This document shows, piece by piece, positions 27,622-36,586 of a stretch of DNA of 64,000 nt (position 1 is the first letter of the stretch; each line of letters opens with the position of its first letter). Source of the stretch: Lacipirellula limnantheis (lineage in GTDB: Bacteria; Planctomycetota; Planctomycetia; Pirellulales; Lacipirellulaceae); NCBI RefSeq assembly GCF_007746075.1, contig NZ_CP036339.1, positions 1,388,856 to 1,452,855 on the forward strand. Direction: 5' to 3'. The position numbers and the translations under genes are program-made. The notes under the pieces are model-generated. The model had not been told where the DNA came from and made no database searches. It worked only from the letters and a program-made list of their open reading frames with translations.

Positions 27622-30375
27622 TCAGGCGGGCTGAGCCGGTCCGTTGGCTTCGGCGAGCAGTTGACCTTGCCAGTGATCAATGAGTTTCATCGCCTCGCGC
27701 GGACTCGTTGCGTCGAGATCGACCCCTCGAATCAAGTCGAGCAGCGGATGTTCGGCAGACTCGAACAGAGTTAGCTGCCACTCTCCCGGCCGCCGGCGTT
27801 GCGGCCTCTTCCCGGCGTGAGCGCCGTCGGTGCGCGTCAATTCGACGTCCTGCGACCGGTCGTGACTCGCCGCCGCCGAGCCCTTCTCCAGGCTCGCTAG
27901 AATCTGTTCGGCCCGCTGGTTCACCTCGCGCGGCACGCCCGCCAGCTGCGCGACATGAATGCCAAAACTCTTCTCGGCGGCTCCGGGCACGATCTGGTGC
28001 AGAAAGACCACCTGATCCTGCCACTCGCGCACCGCGACGTTGAAGTTCGCCAAACACGGCAACTCCTTCGCCAGCTGCGTCAGTTCGTGATAGTGCGTCG
28101 CAAACAGCGTCCGGCAGCCGATCTCGTCGTGCAGATGTTCAACGACCGCCCACGCCAGCGACAAACCATCGTAGGTGCTGGTGCCGCGGCCGATCTCGTC
28201 GAGGATCACCAGACTGCGCGACGTCGCCGTATTGAGGATCCGCGCCGTCTCGGTCATCTCTACCATGAACGTGCTGCGGCCGCGGGCCAAATCGTCGCTC
28301 GCGCCGACGCGGGCGAAGATTCGATCGGCGATGCCGACCGTTGCGCTTTTCGCCGGCACAAAACTGCCGACCTGCGCCATCAGCTGCAACAGCGCCGTTT
28401 GCCGGATGTAGGTGCTCTTGCCGGCCATGTTGGGCCCGGTGATGAGGAGCACCGAGGGGAAGGAGTCAGGAGTCAGGAGACAGGAGTCAGAAGCAGCAGG
28501 GGCGTCATGATCTCGATTCACTGACTCCTGACCCCTGACTCCTGATTCCTCGCTCCCCCTGCCAGCGCAGCGAGCGTCGTTCGGCACAAACGTCCCCGCC
28601 GCCTCGGTCGCGTCGAGCACCGGATGCCGCCCCGCGACAATCTCCAGCCGCGGCTCAAGGACAATCTTCGGCCGGCAGTAATTCCGGGACCGCGCCAGTT
28701 CCGCGAGCCCGGCCAGAGCGTCAATCTCGGCGAGCGCCTCGGCCGTCGCCAGAATCCGCCGCGCCGCCGCCGCCACTGTTTCCCGCAATTCGACGAACAG
28801 GTCGTACTCGATATCTTTCGATCGTTCCTCCGCCGCGAGCACTTTTTCTTCGTGAACTTTCAACTCAGGGGTCACATAGCGTTCGCAGTTCTTGAGCGTC
28901 TGTTTCCGGATAAAGTCAGCCGGAATTTTCTCACGGTGCGCGTGAGTTATTTCCAGGTAGTAGCCGAAGACGTTGTTAAAGCCGACCTTCATCGACGCGA
29001 TGCCAGTCCGCTCGATCGCCTCCGCCTGGTAGGCGGCAATCCACTGCTTGCCCCCCTTTGCGAGCTCCCGCTGCTCGTCCAGTTCCGCATGGAAGCCCGC
29101 GCGAATAAATCCTCCGTCGCGGGCATTCAGCGGGCACTCCTCGGCCAGCGCCGCCTCCAGCCGCCCCCGCACGTCGCCGCAGAGGTCGATCCGCGATTCC
29201 AGCTCGGCCAGCCGCGCCGCGTTCCGCGCCGTTAATTTTGCCTTCACCGCCGGCAAGCAGCGGAGCGTCCGCGCGACAAAACTGAGATCCCGCGGCGTCG
29301 CTCGTCCCGTGGTCACGCGGGCCAAGAGTCGTGCGATGTCGTAAATCGAGCGAAGCGCCTCGCGCAAGTCCCCGGTAAACGACGGATCGACGTGCAATTC
29401 GCCCACCGCGTCGAGGCGCGCATCGATGGCCGCCGCGTCGGTCAGCGGCGCCGCCAGCCACTCGCCCAGCAGCCGCGCTCCCATCGACGTCACCGTCCGA
29501 TCCATCACGCCGAGCAGCGACCCTTCGCGCCGGCCGTCGCGAATCGTTTGGCACAGTTCCAGACTCCGCCGCGTCGCCTCATCGATTTCCAGCCGCGTCT
29601 CGCGTCGATAGGGAATCAGCCGGTCGACGTGCGCCAGCGACGACTTCTGCGTATCGTTAAGGTAGTCGAGCACCGCTCCCGCTGCCTGGATCGCCGGGCC
29701 GTCGTCGTCGGTGAAGCCGAACCCCTCCAGCGAATGGGCCCCGAAATGCCGCGCCAGCGCCTCATCCCCCGCCTCGCGGCTGAAAGCCCACGTCGGCCGC
29801 CGCGTCACCATCCGCCCTTCGCACCACTCGGCCGGCAACTCGCCGGCGTCCTCGCGGACCAGAATTTCCACCGGCGCCACGCGCGCCAGTTCATCGCTCA
29901 GCCGATCCGCCGTCGTCACCGTCGCCTCGAACCGACCGGTCGAGACGTCGATCCAGGCCAGCCCGCAGGCGTCCTTCGTCGGATTGGCCGCCAGCGCCAG
30001 CAGGAAATTCGCGGCGCACGGTTCCAGCAGCGAATCGTCGGTCACCGTCCCGCGGCTGACGACCCGCGTCACCGCGCGTTTGACGATCCCCTTCGCCTGT
30101 CGCGGATCCTCCATCTGCTCGCAGACCGCCGCGCGAAAGCCGCGCGCAATCAACTTCGCCAAATATTGGTCGAGTTGATGATGCGGAAAGCCAGCCATCG
30201 GGATCGGATTTTCACCCTTGTCCCGACTCGTGAGCGACAGCCCCAACTCCCGCGCCGCCGTCTTCGCATCTTCGTGAAACAGCTCGTAGAAGTCCCCCAT
30301 CCGAAACAGCAACAGCGCATCCCCCGCCGCCTGCTTGGCGTCGTGATACTGCTGCATCATCGGGGAAAGGGCCAT
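27622..30375 (-). CDS. mutS: DNA mismatch repair ATPase MutS
   Basis: This 917-residue MutS recognises mismatches and signals to MutL. The N-terminal mismatch-binding domain has the Phe-x-Glu motif in FYELF after MMQQYHDAKQAAGDALLLFRMGD. The core, lever and clamp domains follow, then the ATPase with Walker A GPNMAGKST at about residues 646-654, Walker B LVILDEIGRGTSTYDG and the ATHYHEL motif. It is longer than E. coli MutS (853) partly because residues of about 608-638, between the RHPV segment and Walker A, are an in-frame palindromic repeat (28461-28550) absent from other MutS proteins. The ATG at 30375 gives the expected N-terminus. It looks functional. Confidence 0.97.
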   Translation of the reverse strand: MALSPMMQQYHDAKQAAGDALLLFRMGDFYELFHEDAKTAARELGLSLTSRDKGENPIPMAGFPHHQLDQYLAKLIARGFRAAVCEQMEDPRQAKGIVKRAVTRVVSRGTVTDDSLLEPCAANFLLALAANPTKDACGLAWIDVSTGRFEATVTTADRLSDELARVAPVEILVREDAGELPAEWCEGRMVTRRPTWAFSREAGDEALARHFGAHSLEGFGFTDDDGPAIQAAGAVLDYLNDTQKSSLAHVDRLIPYRRETRLEIDEATRRSLELCQTIRDGRREGSLLGVMDRTVTSMGARLLGEWLAAPLTDAAAIDARLDAVGELHVDPSFTGDLREALRSIYDIARLLARVTTGRATPRDLSFVARTLRCLPAVKAKLTARNAARLAELESRIDLCGDVRGRLEAALAEECPLNARDGGFIRAGFHAELDEQRELAKGGKQWIAAYQAEAIERTGIASMKVGFNNVFGYYLEITHAHREKIPADFIRKQTLKNCERYVTPELKVHEEKVLAAEERSKDIEYDLFVELRETVAAAARRILATAEALAEIDALAGLAELARSRNYCRPKIVLEPRLEIVAGRHPVLDATEAAGTFVPNDARCAGRGSEESGVRGQESVNRDHDAPAASDSCLLTPDSFPSVLLITGPNMAGKSTYIRQTALLQLMAQVGSFVPAKSATVGIADRIFARVGASDDLARGRSTFMVEMTETARILNTATSRSLVILDEIGRGTSTYDGLSLAWAVVEHLHDEIGCRTLFATHYHELTQLAKELPCLANFNVAVREWQDQVVFLHQIVPGAAEKSFGIHVAQLAGVPREVNQRAEQILASLEKGSAAASHDRSQDVELTRTDGAHAGKRPQRRRPGEWQLTLFESAEHPLLDLIRGVDLDATSPREAMKLIDHWQGQLLAEANGPAQPA
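28461..28550. repeat. 90-bp palindromic element inside mutS
   Basis: Two 30-base arms (28461-28490 and 28521-28550) are inverted copies matching at 27 of 30 positions, separated by a 30-base loop. Each arm is itself built from AGGAGTCAGG-type subrepeats. The element is exactly 30 codons long and open in the mutS frame, so it adds a stretch of about 30 residues without breaking the gene. Confidence 0.9.
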
Positions 30376-30409
30376 CGAATTATTTCACTCGCAGGAAGAC
30401 CGAACTGCA

Positions 30410-30488
30410 TTTTCTTTGCGCCTTCGCGCCTTTGCGTGAAATCTAAACCAAGAGGGTCTCACGCAAAGGCGCGAAGGCGCAAAGGAAA
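30410..30488. repeat. Inverted repeat upstream of mutS
   Basis: Arms 30410-30439 and 30459-30488 are near-perfect inverted copies (one mismatch) with a 19-base loop. The core is CTTTGCGCCTTCGCGCC. It lies between the mutS start and the nrdR end. There is no T-run, so it is an interspersed repeat rather than a standard terminator, although the RNA would form a stable hairpin. Confidence 0.85.
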
Positions 30489-30570
30489 AACGGGAAGGAC
30501 TGGGACTAACAGCACGCCATGCTACCAGCGCACGGGCGTCGCCCTCAACCAGTGCCGGGCGGCGCGGCGA

Positions 30571-31041
30571 TTACCGCGGCGCTTTACGCGCCTCGGTCAA
30601 AAACGGCCGCAATTCTTCGAAGAAATCGCCCGCGTCGGCAAACTGCCGGTAGACGCTCGCGAAGCGGACGAACGCCACCTCATCAAGGTCGCGCAGGTGG
30701 TCCATCACGAGTTCGCCCAGCCGCCGGCTCTCGATCTCGTTCTCGAACGTCGTGTAGACGTCGTTCTCGATCGCCGCCACGGTCCGCTCGATGTCGCGAT
30801 CGCTGATCGGTCGCTTCCAGCAGGCGCGCTCGAGGCCGTGCTTGATCTTGTCGCGCGAGAACGGCACGCGCGAGCCATCCTTCTTCACCACCTTGATGGC
30901 GGTCTCTTCGATCCGCTCATACGTCGTGTAACGCCGCTTGCATGAAAGGCATTCCCGCCGTCGGCGGATTGAAAAGCCGTCCTGGCAAGCCCGCGAGTCA
31001 ATCACACGATCGTTATCGATGCGACAGAAGGGGCATTTCAT
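30571..31041 (-). CDS. nrdR: Transcriptional repressor NrdR
   Basis: This 156-residue regulator of ribonucleotide reductase genes has a zinc ribbon (Cys3, Cys6, Cys31, Cys34) and an ATP-cone domain (about residues 49-139: VVKKDGSRVPFSRDKIKHGLERAC and following). The frame is open far upstream, but ATG at 31041 gives the conserved MKCPFC start and the usual length of about 150-160. It senses ATP/dATP and represses nrd operons by binding NrdR boxes. No nrd gene is in the window. Confidence 0.96.
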   Translation of the reverse strand: MKCPFCRIDNDRVIDSRACQDGFSIRRRRECLSCKRRYTTYERIEETAIKVVKKDGSRVPFSRDKIKHGLERACWKRPISDRDIERTVAAIENDVYTTFENEIESRRLGELVMDHLRDLDEVAFVRFASVYRQFADAGDFFEELRPFLTEARKAPR

Positions 31042-31282
31042 GGTCGCCATCATACACCAGGCGCGCCTCCGGTAAACGGCGCCGCCGCGGCATCCACGCG
31101 ACAAATTCCGCGTTCTGGCACGAGTGCTGGCAAGCTGTGCCGGCGGCCGACGAATAGCCCGCGCAGAACTGTGCCAGGTCGCCGCCGCCCGCGGCCGGCA
31201 TACCCTGCGACTGACGTCGCCGCCCGCTATAATGCCGGCCGCCCGTCGGCAGTTCACTCCATTTGCAAGGATTTCGTCGCCC

Positions 31283-31942
31283 ATGAAATGTTCCGCCTGT
31301 GACGCCGAACTCCCCGCCGACGCCGCCTTCTGCCACAAGTGCGGCGCCTCCCTCAGCACCGGCGCCGGCAAGTCCGCGCCCGCGGCGAGCGCCGGCGGCC
31401 CGCCGGCCGGCAAAAGCGGTCGCGGCCCCCTCCCCTTCACGCCCGCTCACGGCGACGACCAGGAGGAAATGCTCTGGCAGGGCCAATTCTCCAAGCTGGC
31501 GATGCTCGGTTCGTGGATTGCCGGCGGCGTCTTCACGGTCATCGCAATCGTCGTCGGGTTGGTGGCCGGGTTCACCCCGGGGGCATGGGGCATTGCCGCC
31601 GGCGTCATCGTCCTGGTCTGGGTCGGCCTCGTGCTGCGGCTGCTCTATCTGCAACTCAGCCTCCACTACTACCTCACCAGCCAGCGATTCATCCACGAAC
31701 GCGGCCTGTTGTGGCGCGAGGTCGATCGCATTGAAACGATCGACATCGACGACGTCGGCGTCATCCAGGGCCCGGTCGAGCGGATGCTCAAAATCGGCTC
31801 GATCCGCCTCCGCTCTAGCGATGCCACCACGCCGGAGTTTCTCATCCAAGGCATCGAAGACGTCCGCCGCGTGGCGACGCTGATCGACGAAGCCCGCCGC
31901 AAAGAACGCCGCCGGCGGGGGATGTATATCGAGTCGGTCTAG
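31283..31942 (+). CDS. Zinc-ribbon and bacterial-PH-domain membrane protein
   Basis: This 219-residue protein starts with a zinc-ribbon (CSACDAELPADAAFCHKCG, Cys3/6/18/21). A Gly/Pro/Ala linker, two membrane helices at about residues 72-120 (MLGSWIAGGVFTVIAIVVGL and GIAAGVIVLVWVGLVLRLL) and a YdbS-like bPH2 domain (YYLTSQRFIHERGLLWREVDRIE through FLIQGIEDVRRV) follow. The start is the ATG at 31283; a longer frame upstream lacks family-like sequence. It is divergent from nrdR across 241 bases. Function is unknown; such proteins are thought to act in envelope organisation. Confidence 0.85.
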   Translation: MKCSACDAELPADAAFCHKCGASLSTGAGKSAPAASAGGPPAGKSGRGPLPFTPAHGDDQEEMLWQGQFSKLAMLGSWIAGGVFTVIAIVVGLVAGFTPGAWGIAAGVIVLVWVGLVLRLLYLQLSLHYYLTSQRFIHERGLLWREVDRIETIDIDDVGVIQGPVERMLKIGSIRLRSSDATTPEFLIQGIEDVRRVATLIDEARRKERRRRGMYIESV

Positions 31943-31989
31943 GAAGATCGCAGACCGTGAAAGCGGCGGCGCGGGCAGGCAACTCAGCC

Positions 31990-33522
31990 CTACTTGCCCT
32001 CTATCGACCAATCCCGCCGCTGCCGGCTGCTCGGAATATTCATCGCCTTGCGGTACTTCGTCACCGTGCGCCGGGCCACCGTCACCCCCGCCTTGCCGAG
32101 TTCTTCGACCAGTGCATCATCCGACAACGGCTTCGTCTTATCCTCGGCGTCGATGATCTCCTGCAACTTCAGCCGCACGCGGTCCCACGCCACCTCTTCG
32201 CCGTCGGCGCCGGTGGTGCCGCCGACGAAGAACCGCTTCAGCGGAAAGATGCCGCGCGGCGTCTGAATCCATTTGTCGTCGACCGCCCGGCTCACCGTGG
32301 TGACGTGGACGCCAACCTTGTCGGCGATCTGCTGCATCTTCAGCGGTTCGATATGCTCGGGGCCGTCGTCCAGAAACTTCGTCTGATGATCGACGATCGC
32401 CTGCGATACCCGCGTTAGCGTGCTCCGTCGCTGCTCAATCGCCTCGATCAGCCACTGGGCAGCGTTGACCTTTCGCTTGATGTAATCGCGCGTCTCGGCC
32501 GAAGTCCCCGCTTCTTGCAGCAGCCGCCGGTAGTATGGGCTGATGTACAGCGAAGGCAAATCGCCGTCTTCCAGATGCACGACGTACTTGCCGCTCTCAT
32601 CCTTCTCCACGAACACGTCGGGCGTCACGGCCGGCGCGCTGGTCTCGGTGAAATCCGCCCCTGGCTTCGGCTTGAGCGTCCGCAGGTCTTCCCATGCTTC
32701 TTGAATCGTCTCGATCGAGAACCCGGTCTTCTTGGAAATTAACGGCAGGCGATTGTTCTCGAGGTCTTCCAGGTGATGTTCGATCAACACCTGCAGCTCT
32801 TCAAAGAACAAAAGTCCCGGCGTCAATTGCAGCAGCAGACACTCCTTAAGGCTGCGGGCGCCGACGCCCGGGGGGTCGAGCCGTTGCACCACCGCCAGCG
32901 CCCGTTCGGCAATCGCCAGCTGCTCGGCCCGCCACGCTTCGGCGTTGCCGTTGATCTCGGGCGGCGCGGGCGGAACCAAATCCTCAAGCGGCGACTTCAA
33001 ATACCCGTTGCTGTCGAGGTTGTAGATGATCCGATCGGCCATCCGCCGCGTCGCTTCATCCAGATCGAACCAGCTCAGCTGATGATCGAGATAATCCTGC
33101 AGCGACTCGGGACGAGCCACCATGTTCGCCATCTGGTCATGGCGACGATCTCCCTCCGCTTCAATCTCGCCGCGCGACGGACGACTCCGCTCTTCGTATT
33201 CGTCGGGCAGATTCTCCGCCATGTTGAGGAGACGCTCAAAGTCATCCTCGTTGTTCGTATTCTCGCTGACGACTAGTTCCCGCTCGGTGTCGGCCGGAGC
33301 ATCTGGTCCGTCGGCGACCGAGACGGTTTCTTCAAAGCCGTTCTCTTCGATTTCGCCAGACGGCTCGATCTGATCGAGCACCGGGTTGTCTTCCATCTCC
33401 TGCTCGATCCGCTCCTGCAGCGCGATGATCGGCAGTTGCAGAATCTCCATCGACTGGATCATCCGCGGCGCCAGCACCTGCTTCTGGGCCATCTGCATGC
33501 TTTGGCCGAGGGAGAGTCGCAT
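31990..33522 (-). CDS. rpoN: RNA polymerase sigma-54 factor
   Basis: This 510-residue sigma-54 has the N-terminal Gln-rich activator-responsive region I (MRLSLGQSMQMAQKQVLAPRMIQSMEILQLP), an acidic region II (about 45-130, which is longer than usual) and the core-binding and DNA-binding domains. The RpoN box ARRTVTKYRK at about residues 483-492 reads the -24 element. I chose the ATG at 33522 because the family starts with this methionine; a frame 34 codons longer exists upstream. Sigma-54 promoters need AAA+ enhancer-binding proteins; none is in this window, and I found no clear -24/-12 site nearby. Confidence 0.95.
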   Translation of the reverse strand: MRLSLGQSMQMAQKQVLAPRMIQSMEILQLPIIALQERIEQEMEDNPVLDQIEPSGEIEENGFEETVSVADGPDAPADTERELVVSENTNNEDDFERLLNMAENLPDEYEERSRPSRGEIEAEGDRRHDQMANMVARPESLQDYLDHQLSWFDLDEATRRMADRIIYNLDSNGYLKSPLEDLVPPAPPEINGNAEAWRAEQLAIAERALAVVQRLDPPGVGARSLKECLLLQLTPGLLFFEELQVLIEHHLEDLENNRLPLISKKTGFSIETIQEAWEDLRTLKPKPGADFTETSAPAVTPDVFVEKDESGKYVVHLEDGDLPSLYISPYYRRLLQEAGTSAETRDYIKRKVNAAQWLIEAIEQRRSTLTRVSQAIVDHQTKFLDDGPEHIEPLKMQQIADKVGVHVTTVSRAVDDKWIQTPRGIFPLKRFFVGGTTGADGEEVAWDRVRLKLQEIIDAEDKTKPLSDDALVEELGKAGVTVARRTVTKYRKAMNIPSSRQRRDWSIEGK

Positions 33523-34019
33523 GGCGTCTGTTCGTTCCGCAGAGGTCGATGGAAAGGTGAAGCGTCGGTCGTCCGGCAGCGTCAGAAAAAGTTGGTCGAT
33601 GCACGCGTGCAATCGGCGTGCCAACTACCTGTAGCATACCGACCGCCGCCACGGGAGGTCAAACATTCCGCCCGGTTTGCTGCAGTTGGGGAGCGAACCA
33701 CTGAGGCACGAAGACACAAAGAACGGCACGAAGGAATTGCAACGATGGGTGGCGTCAGCAGCCCTTGATCGCTTGCGTCGCTTTGTGCCCTACAGTCCGT
33801 ACTCGGTGCGGAGCCATTCTCAATTTCTGTTTGTCTCGTATCGCGAGTCGAAGCCCCGCACTCAACGTCGCCGTGGTCTGAGCGACGTTTTCTCGGCGCT
33901 TCCTTCGTGCCTTAGTGCCTTGATGGTTCGCTTTCCAACCGCGCAGGCAACGACCTAATTCTACCCCGAGAATCTGCCGCAAGTCTCGCCGATTTACCGC
34001 CAAATCGCTCCGCTACAGG
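33523..34019. other. Gene-free stretch holding an inverted repeat pair
   Basis: These 497 bases between rpoN and the YbaB-type gene contain no supported gene. Most of the space is occupied by the inverted repeat pair at about 33691-33735 and 33898-33932 and the sequence between the arms. Confidence 0.6.
33691..33932. repeat. Inverted repeat pair flanking about 160 bases
   Basis: The left arm (33691-33735, with GAGCGAACCACTGAGGCACG and GGCACGAAGGAA) and the right arm (33898-33932, with TTCCTTCGTGCCTTAGTGCC and TGGTTCGCT) are inverted relatives. The left arm is expanded by about 10 bases in its middle. The layout, short terminal inverted repeats around a small non-coding insert, resembles a MITE-like or decayed repeat element. 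No target-site duplication is obvious. Confidence 0.65.
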
Positions 34020-34391
34020 CTATTCCGGCGGTTGCAAGTTACCTAAACCGCCCAGGGCGTCGGAGAGTCCCGGGATATTCATCCCGCCAGCGAGGGATTG
34101 CATTTGCTCGGCGTGCAGCTCCTTCGCTTTCTGCTGGGCCGCGTTGAACGCCGCCGGCAACAAATCTTCAAGCAACTCGCGATCTTGCTTCTCAAACAGC
34201 GAAGGGTCAATCCGCACGGCGAGCGCCTCGCCCAGGCCGTTGGCGTCAACTTCCACCAACCCGCCGCCGGCCGCGCCAGTCACCCGTTTGGTCTTCAATT
34301 CGGCGGAGAGCTGCTGCATCTTGCTCCCCATCTCCTGCGCTTGCTTGATCAGCCCCGGCAGGTTGGCAAGATTTCCTAGGCCTTTGAACAT
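34020..34391 (-). CDS. YbaB/EbfC-family nucleoid-associated protein
   Basis: This 123-residue DNA-binding protein has the family layout: MFKGLGNLANLPGLIKQAQEMGSKMQQLSAEL forms the long N-terminal helix, VTGAAGGGLVEVDANGLGEALAVRIDPSLF the central sheet, then ELLEDLLPAAFNAAQQKAKELHAEQM. A GAGG site lies 6 bases before the ATG. In many bacteria ybaB lies directly after dnaX; here it is 208 bases downstream of dnaX on the same strand, with a repeat in between. Confidence 0.93.
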   Translation of the reverse strand: MFKGLGNLANLPGLIKQAQEMGSKMQQLSAELKTKRVTGAAGGGLVEVDANGLGEALAVRIDPSLFEKQDRELLEDLLPAAFNAAQQKAKELHAEQMQSLAGGMNIPGLSDALGGLGNLQPPE

Positions 34392-34480
34392 CGCATCCTC
34401 GCTTATTGAACGCCGTTAGCTGCGTTGATGAAGATTAACCGCCACGGACGCCAACGACGCCAAGGGGAAGACAACAGCAC

Positions 34481-34551
34481 GGAACCGCAGATAGACGCAG
34501 ATGAACGCAAATTAAATTCATCGGCGTCTATCCGCGTTCATCGGCGGTTCC
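34481..34551. repeat. Inverted repeat between dnaX and ybaB-type gene
   Basis: Arms 34481-34512 (starting GGAACCGCAGATAGACGCAG) and 34520-34551 (ending TCATCGGCGGTTCC) are imperfect inverted copies around a 7-base AT-rich loop. Each arm is a tandem of GATnnACGC units. No T-run follows, so it looks like an interspersed repeat rather than a terminator. Confidence 0.8.
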
Positions 34552-34599
34552 AAATTATTTTTGCCTTTACGCCGTGCTCGTCGTGCCGTCGTGGGTCAA

Positions 34600-36483
34600 C
34601 TAACCCGCCGCCCCTTCGCGCGGCGCCACATATCGCAGTCGGTCCGCATCGGCGTCGAACAATTCTACCGCGCGCTTCACGAATGGGTCGGCCGCCGCGT
34701 CGGCTTGTTGTTGCTTCGGGTTTGGTCGTGCCGGCGCAGCAGCAACGGCCGCAGCGCCAGCAGGGTCGGGATGCGTCGTCAGCGTTAGCAACACGCGTTC
34801 GCCGCAAACTTGTTCTAGCGCCCCCTCAAGCTTGCTCAGATTGGCCGCGCGGAGGCAAGTGTCACGATTGAATTTCTGGCTTTCGGGAAAGCTGACCACC
34901 AGTCGGCCCTGAGCGTCGGCGCTGATCTTCGTCGCCGTCGCCGCAAACTCCGCGACGAACCCGGTCACGCACTCCAGCGCCCGTCGCCAAACTCCCTCCG
35001 CCGCCGCCGGATCAATCAGCGCCGGCCCATGCCCCGCGCTCGCACGGTTCGCATCCGGACGGGTCGCTTCAGCGACCAGTCTCGCGGCGCGAGAAACCTC
35101 CGCCTGCCCCCCAGCCCCCGGCTCCGCCGGGGGGTATTTCTCCGCAGCGTTTGAACTCGCCGGCCGATCAACCTTACCCGGCGCGCCATCTCCCGGCTGG
35201 GCTGGGGGCTGCCAACGCACCTCCGCCGCTTGCGGCTTAGCGCTCGCTATCTCGTTTTTTTTTGCGCTAATTACCGCCGGAGAAACACTCGCCGGCCGCG
35301 CGGGAATCGCTTCCCCTCCCTTCAATTGCTCAATCAGCGCCGAAATCTCATCCAAATCCTGCAGATGACAAATCCGCACCAGCGCCATCTCCGCCAGCGT
35401 CCGCACCTGCGTACTCACCCGCAGCCGCGCCGCCGTCTGATCCAGCACTTGCGCAATCGCCAGCAGCGTCTGAATTCCCAACCGCTGCCCGACGCTCAGA
35501 ATCTCCTCCCGCTGCGTCGGCAAGGCGTACAGCAACTGGCTCGCCTGGCACCCAACCGCTTGCGTCATCGCATCACGAAAGTATCCCAGCAGCTGATCGA
35601 CGAGCTGACCTACTTCGGCCCCTTCGTTGATCGCCGCATCAAGCTCGGCCAGCGCCGCCGCTGCGTCGCGATTCACGAGCGGTTCAACCAGCCGGCTCAA
35701 CCGCGCCGCCGGCGCAAGGCCTAACAGCTCGGTCACGTCCTTCGCGGTAATCTGCTTACTGCCGGTCGAGAGCAACTGTTCCAACAGCGATTGGCTGTCC
35801 CGCATCGATCCCGCCGCCCGCATTGCGATGATCTGCAGCGCATCGGATTCGACGTCCACCCCTTCGTTCGCCGCAATCTCGGCCAGCCGCTTGTGAATGG
35901 CCGTCGGCTCGATCCCCGCGAAGTCGTACCGCTGGCAGCGCGAGAGGATCGTGATCGGGATCTTGTTCGCCTCTGTCGTGGCGAAGATGAACTTCACATG
36001 TTCCGGCGGTTCTTCCAGCGTCTTGAGGAGGGCGTTGAACGCCTCCTTCGTCAGCATGTGGACTTCGTCGATGATGTAGATCTTGAACCGCGCTCGCGCC
36101 GGCCGCACGGCGACGTTCTGCCGCAGTTGACGGATTTCGTCGATGCCGCGATTGCTGGCGCCGTCGATCTCGAGCACGTCGACGTCGTCGCCGCTGGCGA
36201 TGCTCTGGCAAACCTCGCATTCGCCGCACGGGTAGGGAGACGTGCCGCGCTCGCAGTTGAGCGCCTTCGCCAGGATGCGGGCCGAAGAAGTCTTCCCGAC
36301 GCCGCGGGCGCCGGTGAACAGATAAGCGTGTCCGACGCGGTCGCTCTCGATGGCGCCCTTAAGCGCCTTGGCGACATGCTCCTGCCCCACGAGCTCGTCA
36401 AACGCCTGCGGCCGATACCGCCGGGCGACGACCATGTATTCGCCGCTGGCGTCCGCGTTCGAAGATGGCAGCGACTCGTTCAT
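34600..36483 (-). CDS. dnaX: DNA polymerase III gamma/tau subunit
   Basis: This 627-residue clamp-loader subunit has Walker A GARGVGKTS at 58-66, a zinc module (Cys77, 86, 89, 92), Walker B with the IIDEVHML segment and the SRC motif in LSRCQRYDF. Domain III ends near residue 390. A long Pro/Ala/Glu-rich linker then leads to a C-terminal domain resembling tau. The linker DNA (about 35060-35135) contains two short palindromes also found elsewhere in the window. ATG at 36483 is chosen over an upstream start 13 codons earlier because it follows the usual MN/ME-type leader before YMVVARRYRPQ. The SRP RNA gene precedes it by about 100 bases on the same strand. Confidence 0.96.
   Translation of the reverse strand: MNESLPSSNADASGEYMVVARRYRPQAFDELVGQEHVAKALKGAIESDRVGHAYLFTGARGVGKTSSARILAKALNCERGTSPYPCGECEVCQSIASGDDVDVLEIDGASNRGIDEIRQLRQNVAVRPARARFKIYIIDEVHMLTKEAFNALLKTLEEPPEHVKFIFATTEANKIPITILSRCQRYDFAGIEPTAIHKRLAEIAANEGVDVESDALQIIAMRAAGSMRDSQSLLEQLLSTGSKQITAKDVTELLGLAPAARLSRLVEPLVNRDAAAALAELDAAINEGAEVGQLVDQLLGYFRDAMTQAVGCQASQLLYALPTQREEILSVGQRLGIQTLLAIAQVLDQTAARLRVSTQVRTLAEMALVRICHLQDLDEISALIEQLKGGEAIPARPASVSPAVISAKKNEIASAKPQAAEVRWQPPAQPGDGAPGKVDRPASSNAAEKYPPAEPGAGGQAEVSRAARLVAEATRPDANRASAGHGPALIDPAAAEGVWRRALECVTGFVAEFAATATKISADAQGRLVVSFPESQKFNRDTCLRAANLSKLEGALEQVCGERVLLTLTTHPDPAGAAAVAAAPARPNPKQQQADAAADPFVKRAVELFDADADRLRYVAPREGAAG
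35062..35133. repeat. Two short palindromes inside the dnaX linker
   Basis: At 35062-35077 GGTCGCTTCAGCGACC is a 7-base-arm palindrome that matches elements at 36793, 46113 and 46612. At 35115-35133 CCCCCGGC and GCCGGGGG form an 8-base-arm hairpin with a TCC loop. Both lie in the region encoding the disordered tau linker. Confidence 0.7.
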
Positions 36484-36586
36484 AAGGCAGGGAGGGTTCG
36501 CGAAACGTTGCAGCGCCCTCACCCGTTAGCCGGAGGGCCACGCCCTCCGGGAGGCGCCAAGCCAGACTCACTCCCACAGGCACGGC

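Noticed and set aside
30410..30488. CRISPR-like array or rho-independent terminator
   Set aside because: Only one inverted pair, no regular direct repeats and spacers, and no T-run.
29392..30945. 517-codon plus-strand open frame across mutS
   Set aside because: It is antisense to mutS and crosses the mutS upstream repeat; its product is Arg/Gln/His-rich with no protein-like pattern. High GC keeps the opposite frame open.
31115..31140. Second sigma-54-like site TGGCACGAGTGCTGGC
   Set aside because: The -12 element is CTGG rather than TTGC; match too weak.
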